From positions 1 to 45,034 of the forward strand of contig CAMDOO010000018.1 of assembly GCA_945903545.1 (NCBI GenBank): DNA of 45,034 nucleotides, read 5' to 3'. Origin of the DNA: Opitutus sp. GAS368 (GTDB taxonomy: Bacteria > Verrucomicrobiota > Verrucomicrobiia > Opitutales > Opitutaceae). This document shows positions 7,970 to 16,564 of this stretch, one piece after another. The first letter of the stretch is position 1. The number at the start of each line of letters is the position of its first letter. The notes under the pieces are model-generated. The model did no database searches, was not told the origin of the DNA, and worked only from the letters and a program-made list of their open reading frames with translations. A program made the translations under genes and the position numbers.

Positions 7970-8611
7970 CTAGCCCATCCGGGTCGACAGCCGCGCCACC
8001 TCTTTCTTCAACTTGTGGGTCAGCCGGTGAGTGATCAGGTAGACGCCGGCGGGATTCATCCCCAGTTGCCGCCCGATCTGCGCGGCGGTCCAATTGCAGC
8101 GGGTGTAAAGCTCGAAGGCTTGGAATTTCTTGGCCGGCACCTTCTTTGCCACCCGCGCCATGGCCGCCTCGAGGACGGCGGACTGCCAGTCAATTTCCCA
8201 GCACTCTTCCTCCACGATGCTTGGATCCGGCAAGCCCTCGATCAGGGAGGGGCCGATGTCCTCGAGTTCGGGCAGCCTGGCCCGGACATGCGGGGCCAGC
8301 ACGTCTTCCTGCCGCCGGTAATCGATGACCCGCCAGCGGGTGAGATTGAGCAGCCAGCGCCGGAATGAGCCACGGGTGGGGTGGGGCTCGAAGGTCGCGA
8401 TCGATTCGGCCACGCAGTGGAACACGTCCTGGGCCACCTCCTCGGCCTCGCCGTGGTTGAGGCCGGTCCGCCGGGCATGCTTGTAGATGAGCTTGAAGTA
8501 GAGCCGGTAAAACTCCGACCAGCTCACGGAATCCTCCCAGTTGCGGAGGCGCAGCAGCAGGCTGGCGCGGGTGAGGAGCGACGGATCAAGATTTTCCGGG
8601 GGTAGGTTCAT
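7970..8611 (-). CDS. ECF-type RNA polymerase sigma factor next to kinase
   Basis: A 213-residue sigma-70 family protein. Region 2 runs roughly from FYRLYFKLIYKHARRT to WLLNLTRWRVIDYRRQ and includes EAEEVAQDVFHCV. Region 4 is the C-terminal helix-turn-helix CNWTAAQIGRQLGMNPAGVY. No anti-sigma factor gene is adjacent; instead the next gene is a transmembrane Ser/Thr kinase, so phosphorylation may be the control mechanism (inference from similar gene pairs). An inverted repeat sits just upstream of the start. It uses a TAG stop not associated with a palindrome. Confidence 0.85.
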   Translation of the reverse strand: MNLPPENLDPSLLTRASLLLRLRNWEDSVSWSEFYRLYFKLIYKHARRTGLNHGEAEEVAQDVFHCVAESIATFEPHPTRGSFRRWLLNLTRWRVIDYRRQEDVLAPHVRARLPELEDIGPSLIEGLPDPSIVEEECWEIDWQSAVLEAAMARVAKKVPAKKFQAFELYTRCNWTAAQIGRQLGMNPAGVYLITHRLTHKLKKEVARLSTRMG

Positions 8612-8631
8612 CCTTAAACCCCTATAACGTC

Positions 8632-8648
8632 AGATTGGTACCCAATCT
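8632..8648. promoter_or_regulatory. Inverted repeat upstream of the ECF sigma gene
   Basis: AGATTGG (8632-8638) and CCAATCT (8642-8648) form a perfect 7-base inverted repeat with a 3-base spacer, 21 bases upstream of the sigma factor start. The position fits an operator or sigma-binding site for autoregulation. A second hairpin at 8656-8677 (AATCTGC / GCAGATT followed by a short T run) shares the ATCTG sequence. No matching sites were traced elsewhere. Confidence 0.35.
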
Positions 8649-8778
8649 TTCACACAATCTGCGTTCCGAGGCAGATTTTTTGCGTAAAACGGGGGACTTG
8701 GGCCTCCGGCTAACGACCGCCACCACCCGCCGACAACCGTTGGTGCCTGATTACCCCTGCAATGATGGTGAAACGGGG

Positions 8779-10191
8779 TCAGGCCGGGGTCTTGGCCTCT
8801 TCGCCGGCCATGAGCTCCCGCTTGAGCCAGAGCCGCGCGCCGGCGTCGTCGGTGAATGCTCCGTCGAGCTGGGCCTCGAACGCGCGGTCGAGGACGGGCT
8901 TGAAAGCGGGTCCGGGCCGCAAGCCGAGGGCGATTAGGTCGCGCCCCTGGATCAGCGGACGCGGGGCAGACTTTTCCAGCTCAAGGGTCGACGCCCGGGA
9001 TTTCAGCCGGGCGATCCGCTCCAAGGTCTCCGGCGATTGCAGGGGAGGTCGGCCCAGCGAGTCGGCCGTCATCACCAGTGTCAGGTCGTCGATGGTCGCG
9101 GGATCGAGCCGTCGGGCCAGCCGCCGCACCTGGCTGTCCGAGAAATCCGGGCCGGTGCCGTGGTGGTGGACGAGATGGGAGACGACCAGCGCCACCACGG
9201 GCGGCGTGAGGTCGAGCGGGGCCCCGATCCGGCGCAGGAAAGACTCGGCCAGCGGGCCGCCGGCGGACTCGTGTCCCGGGCTGATCCAGCGCAGGACGCC
9301 TCGCCGTTCGGCATGAGCGGTCGTGGGGGGTTTGCCGAAATCGTGAGCCAGGACGGCGAACAGCAGCAATCGGCGCCGCTCGGCGGCGGCCGGACCCCAC
9401 TCGGACAGCCCCGTCAGCGCATCAAGGCAATGCTCGGTATGGGTGAAGACATCACCCTCCGGATGCCACTCGGGCTCCTGACGGGTGCCGCGCAGGGCGG
9501 CGATCTCCGGGAAATGTTGTAGCCAGCCCGATTCCTCGAGCACGGCCAGCCCGCGCGACGGACGGACGGACCGCGTGGCCCACTTTTCCCATTCGGCCCA
9601 GATACGTTCGACGGGCAGCTCGGCGAAGGTGCCGGCGATCGAGCGTGCGAGTGCCGCGGTCTCGGGTGCCAGCTGCAGGTCGAAGCGCGCGGCCAGTTGA
9701 AACGCCCGGAGCACGCGCAGGGGATCGTCCGCGAACCCGGGCCCCGCGTGGCGGAGCCGCCGGGCCGCCAGATCAGCCCGACCCCCGAGGGGATCGATCA
9801 GCTGGTTGGCAAACGGGTCGTAGGCGATCGCGTTGACGGTGAAGTCCCGCCGCGCGGCGGCCTCGGCCTCGCTGAGGGTCGGATCGGGTGCGACGGCGAA
9901 GCCGCGGTGGCCGGCGCCGGTCTTGGATTCCCGCCGGGGCAGGCTGAAATCCAGCGTACGGCCGCCAAGGTTCAGCTTGATCACGCCGAAGCTGCGCCCG
10001 ACCACGTCGGTCGAACCGAAAGGCGCGAGGATCCGGTGCAAGGTGTCGAAATCCATGCCTGCGACCTCCACGTCGTAGTCCTTCGTGTCGAGGCCAAGCA
10101 GCCAGTCGCGCACGCAGCCCCCGACCAGGCGGGGCCGGCCGGCGCGGCGCAACGCTTCCAGGATCGCCCGCAGATTTTCCGGCAGTTGCAT
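8779..10191 (-). CDS. cca: tRNA CCA-adding nucleotidyltransferase with HD domain
   Basis: A 470-residue class II nucleotidyltransferase. The head domain shows GGCVRDW (24-30) and the metal-binding DYD (38-40), followed by RRDFTVNAIAYDP and the RNA-binding neck (DPLRVLRAFQLAARF). A C-terminal HD phosphohydrolase domain includes LLFAVLAHDFGKP and later HLVHHHG. The HD domain favours a CCA-adding or repair enzyme over a pure poly(A) polymerase, though the two are hard to separate by sequence. The start at 10191 is used because its ATG overlaps the stop of the upstream DUF423 gene (TGATG); a longer frame would overlap most of that gene. It probably matures or repairs tRNA 3' ends in the cytoplasm. 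Confidence 0.88.
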   Translation of the reverse strand: MQLPENLRAILEALRRAGRPRLVGGCVRDWLLGLDTKDYDVEVAGMDFDTLHRILAPFGSTDVVGRSFGVIKLNLGGRTLDFSLPRRESKTGAGHRGFAVAPDPTLSEAEAAARRDFTVNAIAYDPFANQLIDPLGGRADLAARRLRHAGPGFADDPLRVLRAFQLAARFDLQLAPETAALARSIAGTFAELPVERIWAEWEKWATRSVRPSRGLAVLEESGWLQHFPEIAALRGTRQEPEWHPEGDVFTHTEHCLDALTGLSEWGPAAAERRRLLLFAVLAHDFGKPPTTAHAERRGVLRWISPGHESAGGPLAESFLRRIGAPLDLTPPVVALVVSHLVHHHGTGPDFSDSQVRRLARRLDPATIDDLTLVMTADSLGRPPLQSPETLERIARLKSRASTLELEKSAPRPLIQGRDLIALGLRPGPAFKPVLDRAFEAQLDGAFTDDAGARLWLKRELMAGEEAKTPA

Positions 10192-10574
10192 CAGGAATCC
10201 CGACCCGCGGAACCGGTTGACCGGGCGTGGAGCAGGACGCAAATCCAGCCGGTAATGAACCCGAGGCCCCCGAGCGGGGTCACGGGCCCGAGCCACTTCG
10301 GCCCGCCGAGGGCCAGCAGGTAAAGCGACCCGGAAAAGAGCACGATGCCCGCCGTCCACATCAGGGCGGCGCGGTCCAGCCATGGGGCCGTGGGCCGGGC
10401 CAGCCCGAGGCCCAGAAGGGCCACCGCGTGGACCAGCTGGTAGAGGACCGCGGTTTGCCAGGTGCCGGCGGAGCTTTGCGCAGCCAGAGTGTCGCGCAGG
10501 GCATGCGCGCCAAACGCGCCGAGGACCACGCCGGTGAGTCCAAAAATACTGCTGGCAAGGAGCGGATTCCGCAT
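10191..10574 (-). CDS. DUF423 family inner-membrane protein
   Basis: A 127-residue protein with four predicted membrane helices. The N-terminus MRNPLLASSIFGLTGVVLGA followed by FGAHALRD is the hallmark of the DUF423 (YgdD) family, and the conserved WQTAVLYQLVHAVAL follows. The start at 10574 is chosen at the family N-terminus; an upstream in-frame ATG would add 33 non-family residues and run into the divergent TorF leader. It overlaps cca by one base (TGATG), so the two are probably co-transcribed. The function of the family is unknown. Confidence 0.87.
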   Translation of the reverse strand: MRNPLLASSIFGLTGVVLGAFGAHALRDTLAAQSSAGTWQTAVLYQLVHAVALLGLGLARPTAPWLDRAALMWTAGIVLFSGSLYLLALGGPKWLGPVTPLGGLGFITGWICVLLHARSTGSAGRDS

Positions 10575-10675
10575 CTCTGCACCGTTGATTTCTCGGGCCG
10601 GGAACGCGATGCTGTTTCTCAGGTCAGGGAAGGGCCGGGGCTTGGACCCGGTGCCGACAAACCCAACGAACACCC

Positions 10676-11413
10676 ATGAAAAAAATCCTCCTCCTCCTTG
10701 CGGCCATGGCGACCGCTTCCGTGCTCAGCGCCGCCGATGCGACGCCGGGTTACACCGTCACGACGGACTTCACTTACACCTCGGATTACGTTTTTCGCGG
10801 CATCAAGTCCGCGGGGAATTCGTTCCAGCCCTCGGTCGAGGTGGCGGTCGGCGATTTCAACGCCGGACTGTGGAGCAACCAGCCGATCACGAAGAACGAG
10901 AACAACGAGATCGATCTCTATGCGGGTTACCGCGTGAACGTGAACAGCCGCTTCGCGGTCGAAGGTGCGGCCACCTACTACTGGTACCCCGAGGCCCGGG
11001 CCAGCCTGGGCCAGACCGCGGGCACCTACGAGGTCTCGGTCGGTTCGTCGTACGACATGGCCCCGCTCACCCCGAGCCTGTTCTACTACCATGATTTCAC
11101 GCTCAAGGCCGACACCCTGCAGGCGTCCATCGGCCACAAGATGCCGCTGGGCAGCGTCAGCGCGGCGACCTTCGAGACCAGCGTTTTTGCGGGCTCCGTC
11201 CGGATGAAGGACGCCACCCCGGATGCCGCCGGCCCTGCGATCAACGAGTCATACACCTACTACGGGGTCGATGTGAGCGTCCCGTACAAGCTCTCGGCCA
11301 ATGCGACCTTTACGGTGGCCGGCCACTATGTCCGGAACCAGAATCTGGCCCCCGGCGCCGGTGTCCCGAAGGATAAGACCTGGGTCACCGCCGGCATTAC
11401 CATCGGCTTCTGA
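10676..11413 (+). CDS. TorF-family putative outer-membrane porin, copy 1
   Basis: A 245-residue exported protein: signal peptide MKKILLLLAAMATASVLSA, then an antiparallel beta-strand pattern starting YTVTTDFTYTSDYVFRGIKS, characteristic of the TorF/Gcw_chp family (TIGR02001). The C-terminus ends in Phe (WVTAGITIGF), as expected for an outer-membrane barrel. The substrate is unknown. It is followed by a candidate terminator and then rplM. A second member of the same type lies just after rpsI (12473-13246); the two are only distantly alike beyond the FRG motif and strand pattern. Confidence 0.8.
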   Translation: MKKILLLLAAMATASVLSAADATPGYTVTTDFTYTSDYVFRGIKSAGNSFQPSVEVAVGDFNAGLWSNQPITKNENNEIDLYAGYRVNVNSRFAVEGAATYYWYPEARASLGQTAGTYEVSVGSSYDMAPLTPSLFYYHDFTLKADTLQASIGHKMPLGSVSAATFETSVFAGSVRMKDATPDAAGPAINESYTYYGVDVSVPYKLSANATFTVAGHYVRNQNLAPGAGVPKDKTWVTAGITIGF

Positions 11414-11429
11414 ACCACGGTAAACTCGC

Positions 11430-11465
11430 CTCGCCCGTGCCTGCCCGAGCGAGGGCGGGTTTTTT
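11430..11465 (+). terminator. Rho-independent terminator after TorF copy 1
   Basis: Stem CTCGCCC (11430-11436) pairs with GGGCGGG (11453-11459), one wobble, 16-base loop, followed directly by TTTTTT (11460-11465). It separates the porin gene from the ribosomal-protein operon. Confidence 0.6.
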
Positions 11466-11479
11466 GTCGGAACAAAGGG

Positions 11480-11507
11480 TTGACAGGATTTCCCCAGACC
11501 CTAGCAC
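11480..11507 (+). promoter_or_regulatory. Putative sigma-70 promoter for rplM-rpsI
   Basis: A perfect -35 box TTGACA at 11480-11485, a 16-base spacer and a weak -10 candidate TAGCAC at 11502-11507. It sits between the preceding terminator and the rplM start at 11523, implying a very short leader. Confidence 0.45.
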
Positions 11508-11522
11508 TTGGCCCCTTTTCCC

Positions 11523-11951
11523 ATGAAAACCTTCCTTGCCAAAAAGGAGACCGTGCAACCCAAGTGGCATCTTATTGATGCCGAGGGCAAGGTGCTCGGC
11601 CGTCTCGCTGTTAAAGCGGCCAACATCATCCGCGGTCGCCACAAGGCCGCCTATACCCCTTCCGTCGATAACGGCGATTTCGTCGTGATCATCAACGCCG
11701 AGAAGGTCGTCCTCACCGGCAAGAAGGAAGTACAGAACGAGTACATGTTCTTCTCCGGCTTCGTCGGTGGCGAGAGCTTCCGCAACATGGCCCAGCAGCG
11801 GGCGCGGAACCCCGAGTTTATCATCACGCACGCCGTGAAGGGCATGCTCCCGAAGAACCGGATCGCCCGCAAGATGCTGACCAAGCTCCGCGTCTTCGCC
11901 GGCCCGAAGCACGATCACGACGCCCAGAACCCGGTCGTGGTCTCCGTCTGA
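11523..11951 (+). CDS. rplM: 50S ribosomal protein L13
   Basis: A 142-residue protein, exactly the usual L13 length. It begins [20 protein letters not shown] and includes the family hallmarks [20 protein letters not shown] and AVKGMLPKN. The ATG at 11523 gives the normal N-terminus; an in-frame TTG 15 bases earlier is rejected. The leader is pyrimidine-rich (CTTTTCCC) with no Shine-Dalgarno motif. It is followed after 13 bases by rpsI, the universally conserved pair. Confidence 0.97.
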   Translation: MKTFLAKKETVQPKWHLIDAEGKVLGRLAVKAANIIRGRHKAAYTPSVDNGDFVVIINAEKVVLTGKKEVQNEYMFFSGFVGGESFRNMAQQRARNPEFIITHAVKGMLPKNRIARKMLTKLRVFAGPKHDHDAQNPVVVSV

Positions 11952-11964
11952 CCCTGTTTTTGCC

Positions 11965-12363
11965 ATGAGCACCACCGCCACCATTTTCATCGCCACGGGC
12001 CGCCGCAAGACCGCGACTGCGCGCATCCGCCTGACCGAGGGCACGGGCAAGCTGACCGTCAACGGCCGCACTTTCGACAGCTACTTCTCCCACGAGAATT
12101 TCTCCAAGCAGGCCTATGCGCCGCTCCTGACCGTCAGCCTCCGCGAGAAGATCGACGTGACGGCCAATGTCACGGGTGGCGGCGTCGCCGGCCAAGCTGG
12201 GGCGGTTGCCCACGGTATTGCCCGCGCCCTGCAGAAGATGAACATGGAGCTCCGCATCCCCCTGAAGAAGGCGGGCCACATCAAGCGCGATCCCCGCGCC
12301 AAGGAGCGCAAGAAGCCCGGCCAGCCCGGCGCGCGCAAGCGCTTCCAGTTCTCGAAGCGTTAA
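11965..12363 (+). CDS. rpsI: 30S ribosomal protein S9
   Basis: A 132-residue protein with the S9 signatures [16 protein letters not shown], the central [20 protein letters not shown], and the basic C-terminus ending RKRFQFSKR, which reaches the tRNA in the ribosomal P site. It is co-transcribed with rplM and closed by a strong terminator. The leader CTGTTTTTGCC lacks a Shine-Dalgarno motif. Confidence 0.97.
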   Translation: MSTTATIFIATGRRKTATARIRLTEGTGKLTVNGRTFDSYFSHENFSKQAYAPLLTVSLREKIDVTANVTGGGVAGQAGAVAHGIARALQKMNMELRIPLKKAGHIKRDPRAKERKKPGQPGARKRFQFSKR

Positions 12364-12387
12364 AGCTTCGGTCCTTGGGACCCTTTC

Positions 12388-12422
12388 ACCGCCGCCGCTT
12401 CACCGCGCCGGCGGTTTTTTTT
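12388..12422 (+). terminator. Rho-independent terminator after rpsI
   Basis: Stem ACCGCCG (12388-12394) pairs with CGGCGGT, followed by a run of eight T ending at 12422. It ends the rplM-rpsI operon. Confidence 0.85.
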
Positions 12423-12472
12423 GCCCCGCCATCCTGATCCACGCCCGCCAACCTCCGCCTTCCCGGCTCCGC

Positions 12473-13246
12473 ATGCCGACTCCCTCCAGATTCTTCCCCC
12501 TCGTTTTCATCGGCCTGCTCACCGTTGGAACCGCGGCGGCGTGGGCGGCCGAAGGGAGCACCAGCGTGAGCCCGGGAATGGTTTCCGGGTACATCTTCCG
12601 GGGCCAGGACCGTGGCGGCGCCGCCCTGCAGACCGCCGTGGACGCCACGCGCGGTAATTTTGGCGCGGGCCTCTGGACCAGTTTTCCGCTCGAAGGCTCG
12701 GGTGCCCTGTCACCCGGGACGGAGGTCGATTTCTATGCCGTGCAGAACCTGAGTATGGGAGGGACGTTCGTGGTGACACCCGGGGCCACGCTCTACACCT
12801 ATCCGCGGGCGGAGCGCGCGCTGGGTTTCCGGCGCACGACGTTCGAACCGAGCCTCGCGATCAGTGGTGCGGTTGCCGGAGTCAGGGTGACCCCGAAATT
12901 GAGCCATGATTTCGACCTTGAGGCGACGACGCTCGAGGTCAGCGCGGTGTATGCCCTGGCGCTCCCGTCGCTCGGCACCGAGCTCGACTTCAATGGCGCA
13001 GCCGGGACCTATCTGCGGCGGGAGGATGTTCCCGGCGTTACCGGCGCGCGCAAGGCGTGGGGCAACTACTGGCAGGTCGGTGTCAGCCTGCCTTACCAGG
13101 TGAGCTTCCGGACAAAGCTGGTCGTGGGCTGGACCTACGCCGCCGGGTCCGGAGCCTTCGTCAAATCCGGCTCGGTTCCACGGCTGGCCGACCCGCGCAC
13201 TGCGTCGCGCGGGTTTGCGTCGCTGGGCTTCTCGACGACGTTCTGA
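12473..13246 (+). CDS. TorF-like outer-membrane protein, copy 2
   Basis: A 257-residue protein with a signal peptide (FFPLVFIGLLTVGTAAAWAA) and then a repeated amphipathic strand pattern. The early SGYIFRGQDRGG corresponds to SDYVFRGIKSAG in copy 1, and the C-terminus ends in Phe (FASLGFSTTF). This supports an outer-membrane barrel of the TorF/Gcw_chp type. The substrate is unknown. It follows the rpsI terminator, so it needs its own promoter, which I could not identify. Confidence 0.7.
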   Translation: MPTPSRFFPLVFIGLLTVGTAAAWAAEGSTSVSPGMVSGYIFRGQDRGGAALQTAVDATRGNFGAGLWTSFPLEGSGALSPGTEVDFYAVQNLSMGGTFVVTPGATLYTYPRAERALGFRRTTFEPSLAISGAVAGVRVTPKLSHDFDLEATTLEVSAVYALALPSLGTELDFNGAAGTYLRREDVPGVTGARKAWGNYWQVGVSLPYQVSFRTKLVVGWTYAAGSGAFVKSGSVPRLADPRTASRGFASLGFSTTF

Positions 13247-13307
13247 CACGGATTCTTAACCATTTCCGGCTGGCCTCGCGCCCGCCGGCTTCAAACCTCC
13301 CCATATC

Positions 13308-14333
13308 ATGAAAGTCGGTGTCATCGGTGCGTCCGGTTACTCGGGCGAAGTCCTGGTCAAACTGCTCCTCGGTCATCCGCAGGTCACGCTCGCGGCGGTC
13401 ACGTCGCGCTCCAACGCGGGCAAGGCCCTCGCGCAGGTGATGCCGGCGCTGCGCGGCGTCGACCAGGGGCTGAAGTTTGTCGACTCCGACGCGGCCGCGC
13501 TCGCGAAGGGCGACATCGATCTTTTCTTCCTCGCGCTGCCGCACGGGGCGGCGGCCGAGTATGCGAAGGTGCTCGTGCCCGCCGGCAAGCGGGTGATCGA
13601 CCTGAGCGCCGACTTCCGCATCGCCGACCTCGCGACCTACGAGAAGTACTACGGGAAGCACCACGCCCCGGAGCTCCTGTCGTCTGCGCGTTTCGTGCTG
13701 CCGGAGCTCACGCCTCCCGCATGGAAGTCCGAGGCGAAGCTGATCGCGGCGCCGGGTTGTTATCCCACCAGCATCCTCCTGCCGCTCGTGCCCGTGCTGA
13801 AAGCCGGGCTCGTGACGCGCGAGCACATCGTGGTGAACTCCTTCAGCGGCGTGAGCGGCGCCGGGCGCAAGGTTGACGAGATGTACCTCTACGTTGAGCG
13901 GGCCGAGAGCGCGAAGGCCTACGGGCTCGTGAAGCACCGGCACCTCGCCGAGGTGGAGGAGCAACTCGCGGTCCACACGGGCGCGAAGACCGTGATCCAG
14001 TTCAACCCGCACCTCGCCCCCATGCGGCGGGGGATCGCGACCACCATCACGGCGCCGGCGGCGCCGGGCGTGACGATCGAGCAGCTCTACGCCGCGTGGC
14101 ACGCGGCGTATGTGGACCGGTCCTTCGTGCAGATCCTCCCGAGCGGCGAAACACCCGACACCGCCGCGACCGTCGGCACCAATCGCTGCGATTTCTCCGC
14201 CGTCCTCGACCCGCGCACGGGCAACTTCGTCATCACGTCCGCCGAGGACAACCTGATGAAGGGCGCCAGCGGCCAGGCCGTGCAGATCATGAACCTGTGG
14301 TGCGGCTTCCCGGAGACTTCGGGCCTCGTCTGA
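13308..14333 (+). CDS. argC: N-acetyl-gamma-glutamyl-phosphate reductase
   Basis: A 341-residue enzyme of arginine biosynthesis that reduces N-acetylglutamyl phosphate to the semialdehyde with NADPH. It has the nucleotide-binding start MKVGVIGASGYSGEVLVKLL and the active-site Cys151 in AAPGCYPTSILLPL, with NSFSGVSGAGRKVDE further on. The length is typical. It stands alone here; no other arg genes are adjacent. The ATG at 13308 is preceded by a C-rich leader. A hairpin overlapping its stop codon could be its terminator. Confidence 0.95.
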   Translation: MKVGVIGASGYSGEVLVKLLLGHPQVTLAAVTSRSNAGKALAQVMPALRGVDQGLKFVDSDAAALAKGDIDLFFLALPHGAAAEYAKVLVPAGKRVIDLSADFRIADLATYEKYYGKHHAPELLSSARFVLPELTPPAWKSEAKLIAAPGCYPTSILLPLVPVLKAGLVTREHIVVNSFSGVSGAGRKVDEMYLYVERAESAKAYGLVKHRHLAEVEEQLAVHTGAKTVIQFNPHLAPMRRGIATTITAPAAPGVTIEQLYAAWHAAYVDRSFVQILPSGETPDTAATVGTNRCDFSAVLDPRTGNFVITSAEDNLMKGASGQAVQIMNLWCGFPETSGLV

Positions 14334-14342
14334 GGCCCGTTT
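14320..14342 (+). terminator. Candidate terminator overlapping the argC stop
   Basis: CGGGCCTC (14320-14327) pairs perfectly with GAGGCCCG (14332-14339) around a 4-base loop and is followed by TTT. The U tract is short. Confidence 0.5.
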
Positions 14343-14405
14343 CAGTTGCGGGAGGTTCAGCGCCGTCGCAGGCCAATGTCCGCGGTGCGACTTCGATCGG
14401 GACGA

Positions 14406-14642
14406 TCAACTCCCGGCGCCGGCCACAAAGCGGCAATGCACCGTGATCTCGGCCGCAAAGAGGCCCCGTGCTTCCTGTTGCTCGGCGCGACGGACGTTAT
14501 GCACGATCGGCGGTCGGATCCGCTGCTCCCAGTGCCCGGCCTCGCGCTCCGCCTCCCGCAGCGAGAGCAGCGAGCGGGTGAGGACGAGACGCCACCCCGG
14601 GACGGCCCGGGGCCTGCTCCAGGCGGATGCCTGCGGCGACAA
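14406..14642 (-). CDS. Possible small or degraded gene in the argC/phytase gap
   Basis: A 78-residue reading frame in the 370-base gap between argC and the phytase-like gene. The part from WRLVLTRSLLSLREAERE to FAAEITVHCRF has a plausible protein-like composition. After the stop, the next frame continues with ELIVPIEVAPRTLACDGAEP, which also looks coding, as if one base were lost or gained. I do not recognise a family. It could be a decayed gene remnant or chance in G+C-rich DNA. Nothing else was seen in this gap. Confidence 0.2.
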   Translation of the reverse strand: MSPQASAWSRPRAVPGWRLVLTRSLLSLREAEREAGHWEQRIRPPIVHNVRRAEQQEARGLFAAEITVHCRFVAGAGS

Positions 14643-14704
14643 TCCGGGGAGCGAAGATATTGACCTTACTTTACCCTGCTGGGCTGCAGTGTCTGGCGCG
14701 GCGC

Positions 14705-16564
14705 TCAGGGAACCTCGTAGACTTCGATCAAGCTGATGCCGCTGGTGCCGGAGGCGCTGACGTGAATCGTGTATGATCCGGGATCGAGCGTGGTGAGGAC
14801 GGCGGAGTCATTGCTGCCTTCCGTCAGGGGCGGCGCCCCGGCGCCGGTCGTGGCCGTGCGGATTTCGGCGGCGTTGGCGGCCTGGTTCCAGTTGTCGTTG
14901 GCCAGGATGGCCTGCCCGGCGCTGTTGTACACGACCAGTGTCGGGTCGGGAAGGGTGCCGGTCACGCCATAGTTGGCGAGCGTCGGGCCCATGGCGCGGA
15001 TGAGGAGCGCCTTGGGTTTCGCGCCGCTGACGGCGAGGCCCATGATGTGGGCGCCGGATCCGGAGCTGGTCTGGGCGCGGCTCGAGGCGACGGCGAGGCG
15101 GCTGGGGATAGAGAGGCGGTAGACCAACACCATATTGTCGTTCTCCACGGCGCCACTGTAGGCGGTGCCGTCCTGGAAGCCGTTGGTGGTGATGAAATCG
15201 TTGTCGTTGCCGACGAAGAGGAACCAGTCGTTCGGGGCGCCGGGATCGAGGGTCGGCACGAGGGCAAGGGCCTCCCATTTTTCGGACAGGGTGTTGTTGT
15301 CGTCGGTCGGCCCGTTGTTGAGGCCGAACTTTGCGAGCTGGGTCGAGTCGTTCAAGTCGACCAGGACCGTGGGGGTGGCCGCGACTATGCCGGTGGCGAG
15401 CACCCCGCCGGGCGCGAGGGCCGTGGCGGTGGTGTCATAGGCGGTGCCGGCGATGTTGGTCGCCCCGGTGAGATCGTAGAGCAACACGGCGCGATAGAGC
15501 GAGGTCGGCGAGGCGAGCCCGTGGCCGTTGCTGTCGCGGGCGAGGACGAGGAACTGGAAATTGTTCAAGGCGACCATCTCGCTCTGGGCCGGGACGCGCG
15601 TGGCGCTCCCGACCAGGTAGGTGGGCAGGGCGACAACGTATTCGGCACGCAGGGTGGGCGCGGCCGGGTTGGAGACATCATAGGCGAGGAGGCGGGTGTA
15701 GCGGCGCGGGCCGGTGCCGCCCGTTCCCCCGTCCTGACGGGTGGCGGATTGCAGGAGGGCGAACAGGGTCCTGCCGTCCGGCGAAAGGGAGAGCCCTTCC
15801 AGGCCTTGGTTGTTCTGGCGCCCGGTCAGCGGATCGGCGGGCGAAGGGGCCGGCTGGCCGACTCCCGGGTTGTTCGAGGCGAAGGAGTCGGCCCCATTGC
15901 GCTTGGGAATGATCGCTTCCGGGGGCCGCACGACCGAGGCCAGTTTGCCGTCGGCCGAGAACTTGAAGATGTAGGGCCCGTATTCGTCGCTGACCCAGAG
16001 GGAGCCATCCGGGTTGACCACGATGCCCTCCGGATCGAGGGAAAGGCGCCCGTTGAAAGCCTGGGGCAGGGCGGGAAAACCGGTGCGCGTGCCCGACCCG
16101 GCCGAGGTCGGGTCGAGCGAGGTCAGCGGCGTGCCATTGGCCTCGGTGAACTGCACGGTGTCGGCGAGCGTGAGTCCGACCTGATTCTGCGTTCCCGACC
16201 CGGCCGGCGCGGGCGTGAAAGTGACGGAGATCTTGTTGAAGCGGGAAATATAGTTGGAAGTGCCCGTGACGTTGTAGCCCCGGTCCGGCTGGGCGTAGAG
16301 CGTGCCGGTGTAGGATCCATTCTGGAGGCGCCGCCAAGTGCCGGGCTGGAAGTTGAAGGCGGAGAAGGACCCGAAGGTCTCGCCGAATTTGTCCCGCTGG
16401 TTGGCGGGCATCCGCCCGACGCCGACAAGACCGTGGTTCACGAAGGCCTGGCCGCCGACTTGCACGGTAGTCCCCGTCTGCGCGACGAGCGGAACGGAGC
16501 TGAACGCCACGAGGGCGGCCGGCAGGAGGAGCAGTTTCTGACAGGAGGGGAGGATGGAACGCAT
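14705..16564 (-). CDS. Secreted esterase-like protein of the phytase-like family
   Basis: A 619-residue secreted protein. It begins MRSILPSCQKLLLLPAALVA and has a signal peptide ending near VAQ. The main body is a beta-propeller of the phytase-like (esterase-like activity of phytase) family: LDPEGIVVNPDGSLWVSDEY, NQGLEGLSLSPDGRTLFALL and later LSEKWEALALVPT. The last 135 residues or so form a separate C-terminal module (AHIMGLAVSGAKPKALLIRA, then MGPTLANYGV and DNWNQAANAAEI), which I recognise from many exported Opitutaceae proteins; it may serve in surface display or sorting. The start at 16564 is preferred over one 30 bases upstream because it begins directly with the signal peptide. The phosphoesterase activity is a family-level expectation, not shown here. 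Confidence 0.78.
   Translation of the reverse strand: MRSILPSCQKLLLLPAALVAFSSVPLVAQTGTTVQVGGQAFVNHGLVGVGRMPANQRDKFGETFGSFSAFNFQPGTWRRLQNGSYTGTLYAQPDRGYNVTGTSNYISRFNKISVTFTPAPAGSGTQNQVGLTLADTVQFTEANGTPLTSLDPTSAGSGTRTGFPALPQAFNGRLSLDPEGIVVNPDGSLWVSDEYGPYIFKFSADGKLASVVRPPEAIIPKRNGADSFASNNPGVGQPAPSPADPLTGRQNNQGLEGLSLSPDGRTLFALLQSATRQDGGTGGTGPRRYTRLLAYDVSNPAAPTLRAEYVVALPTYLVGSATRVPAQSEMVALNNFQFLVLARDSNGHGLASPTSLYRAVLLYDLTGATNIAGTAYDTTATALAPGGVLATGIVAATPTVLVDLNDSTQLAKFGLNNGPTDDNNTLSEKWEALALVPTLDPGAPNDWFLFVGNDNDFITTNGFQDGTAYSGAVENDNMVLVYRLSIPSRLAVASSRAQTSSGSGAHIMGLAVSGAKPKALLIRAMGPTLANYGVTGTLPDPTLVVYNSAGQAILANDNWNQAANAAEIRTATTGAGAPPLTEGSNDSAVLTTLDPGSYTIHVSASGTSGISLIEVYEVP

Noticed and set aside
8656-8681. 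Rho-independent terminator on the plus strand
   Set aside because: Hairpin AATCTGC/GCAGATT with a T run is present, but no plus-strand gene ends there; possibly regulatory for the minus-strand sigma gene.
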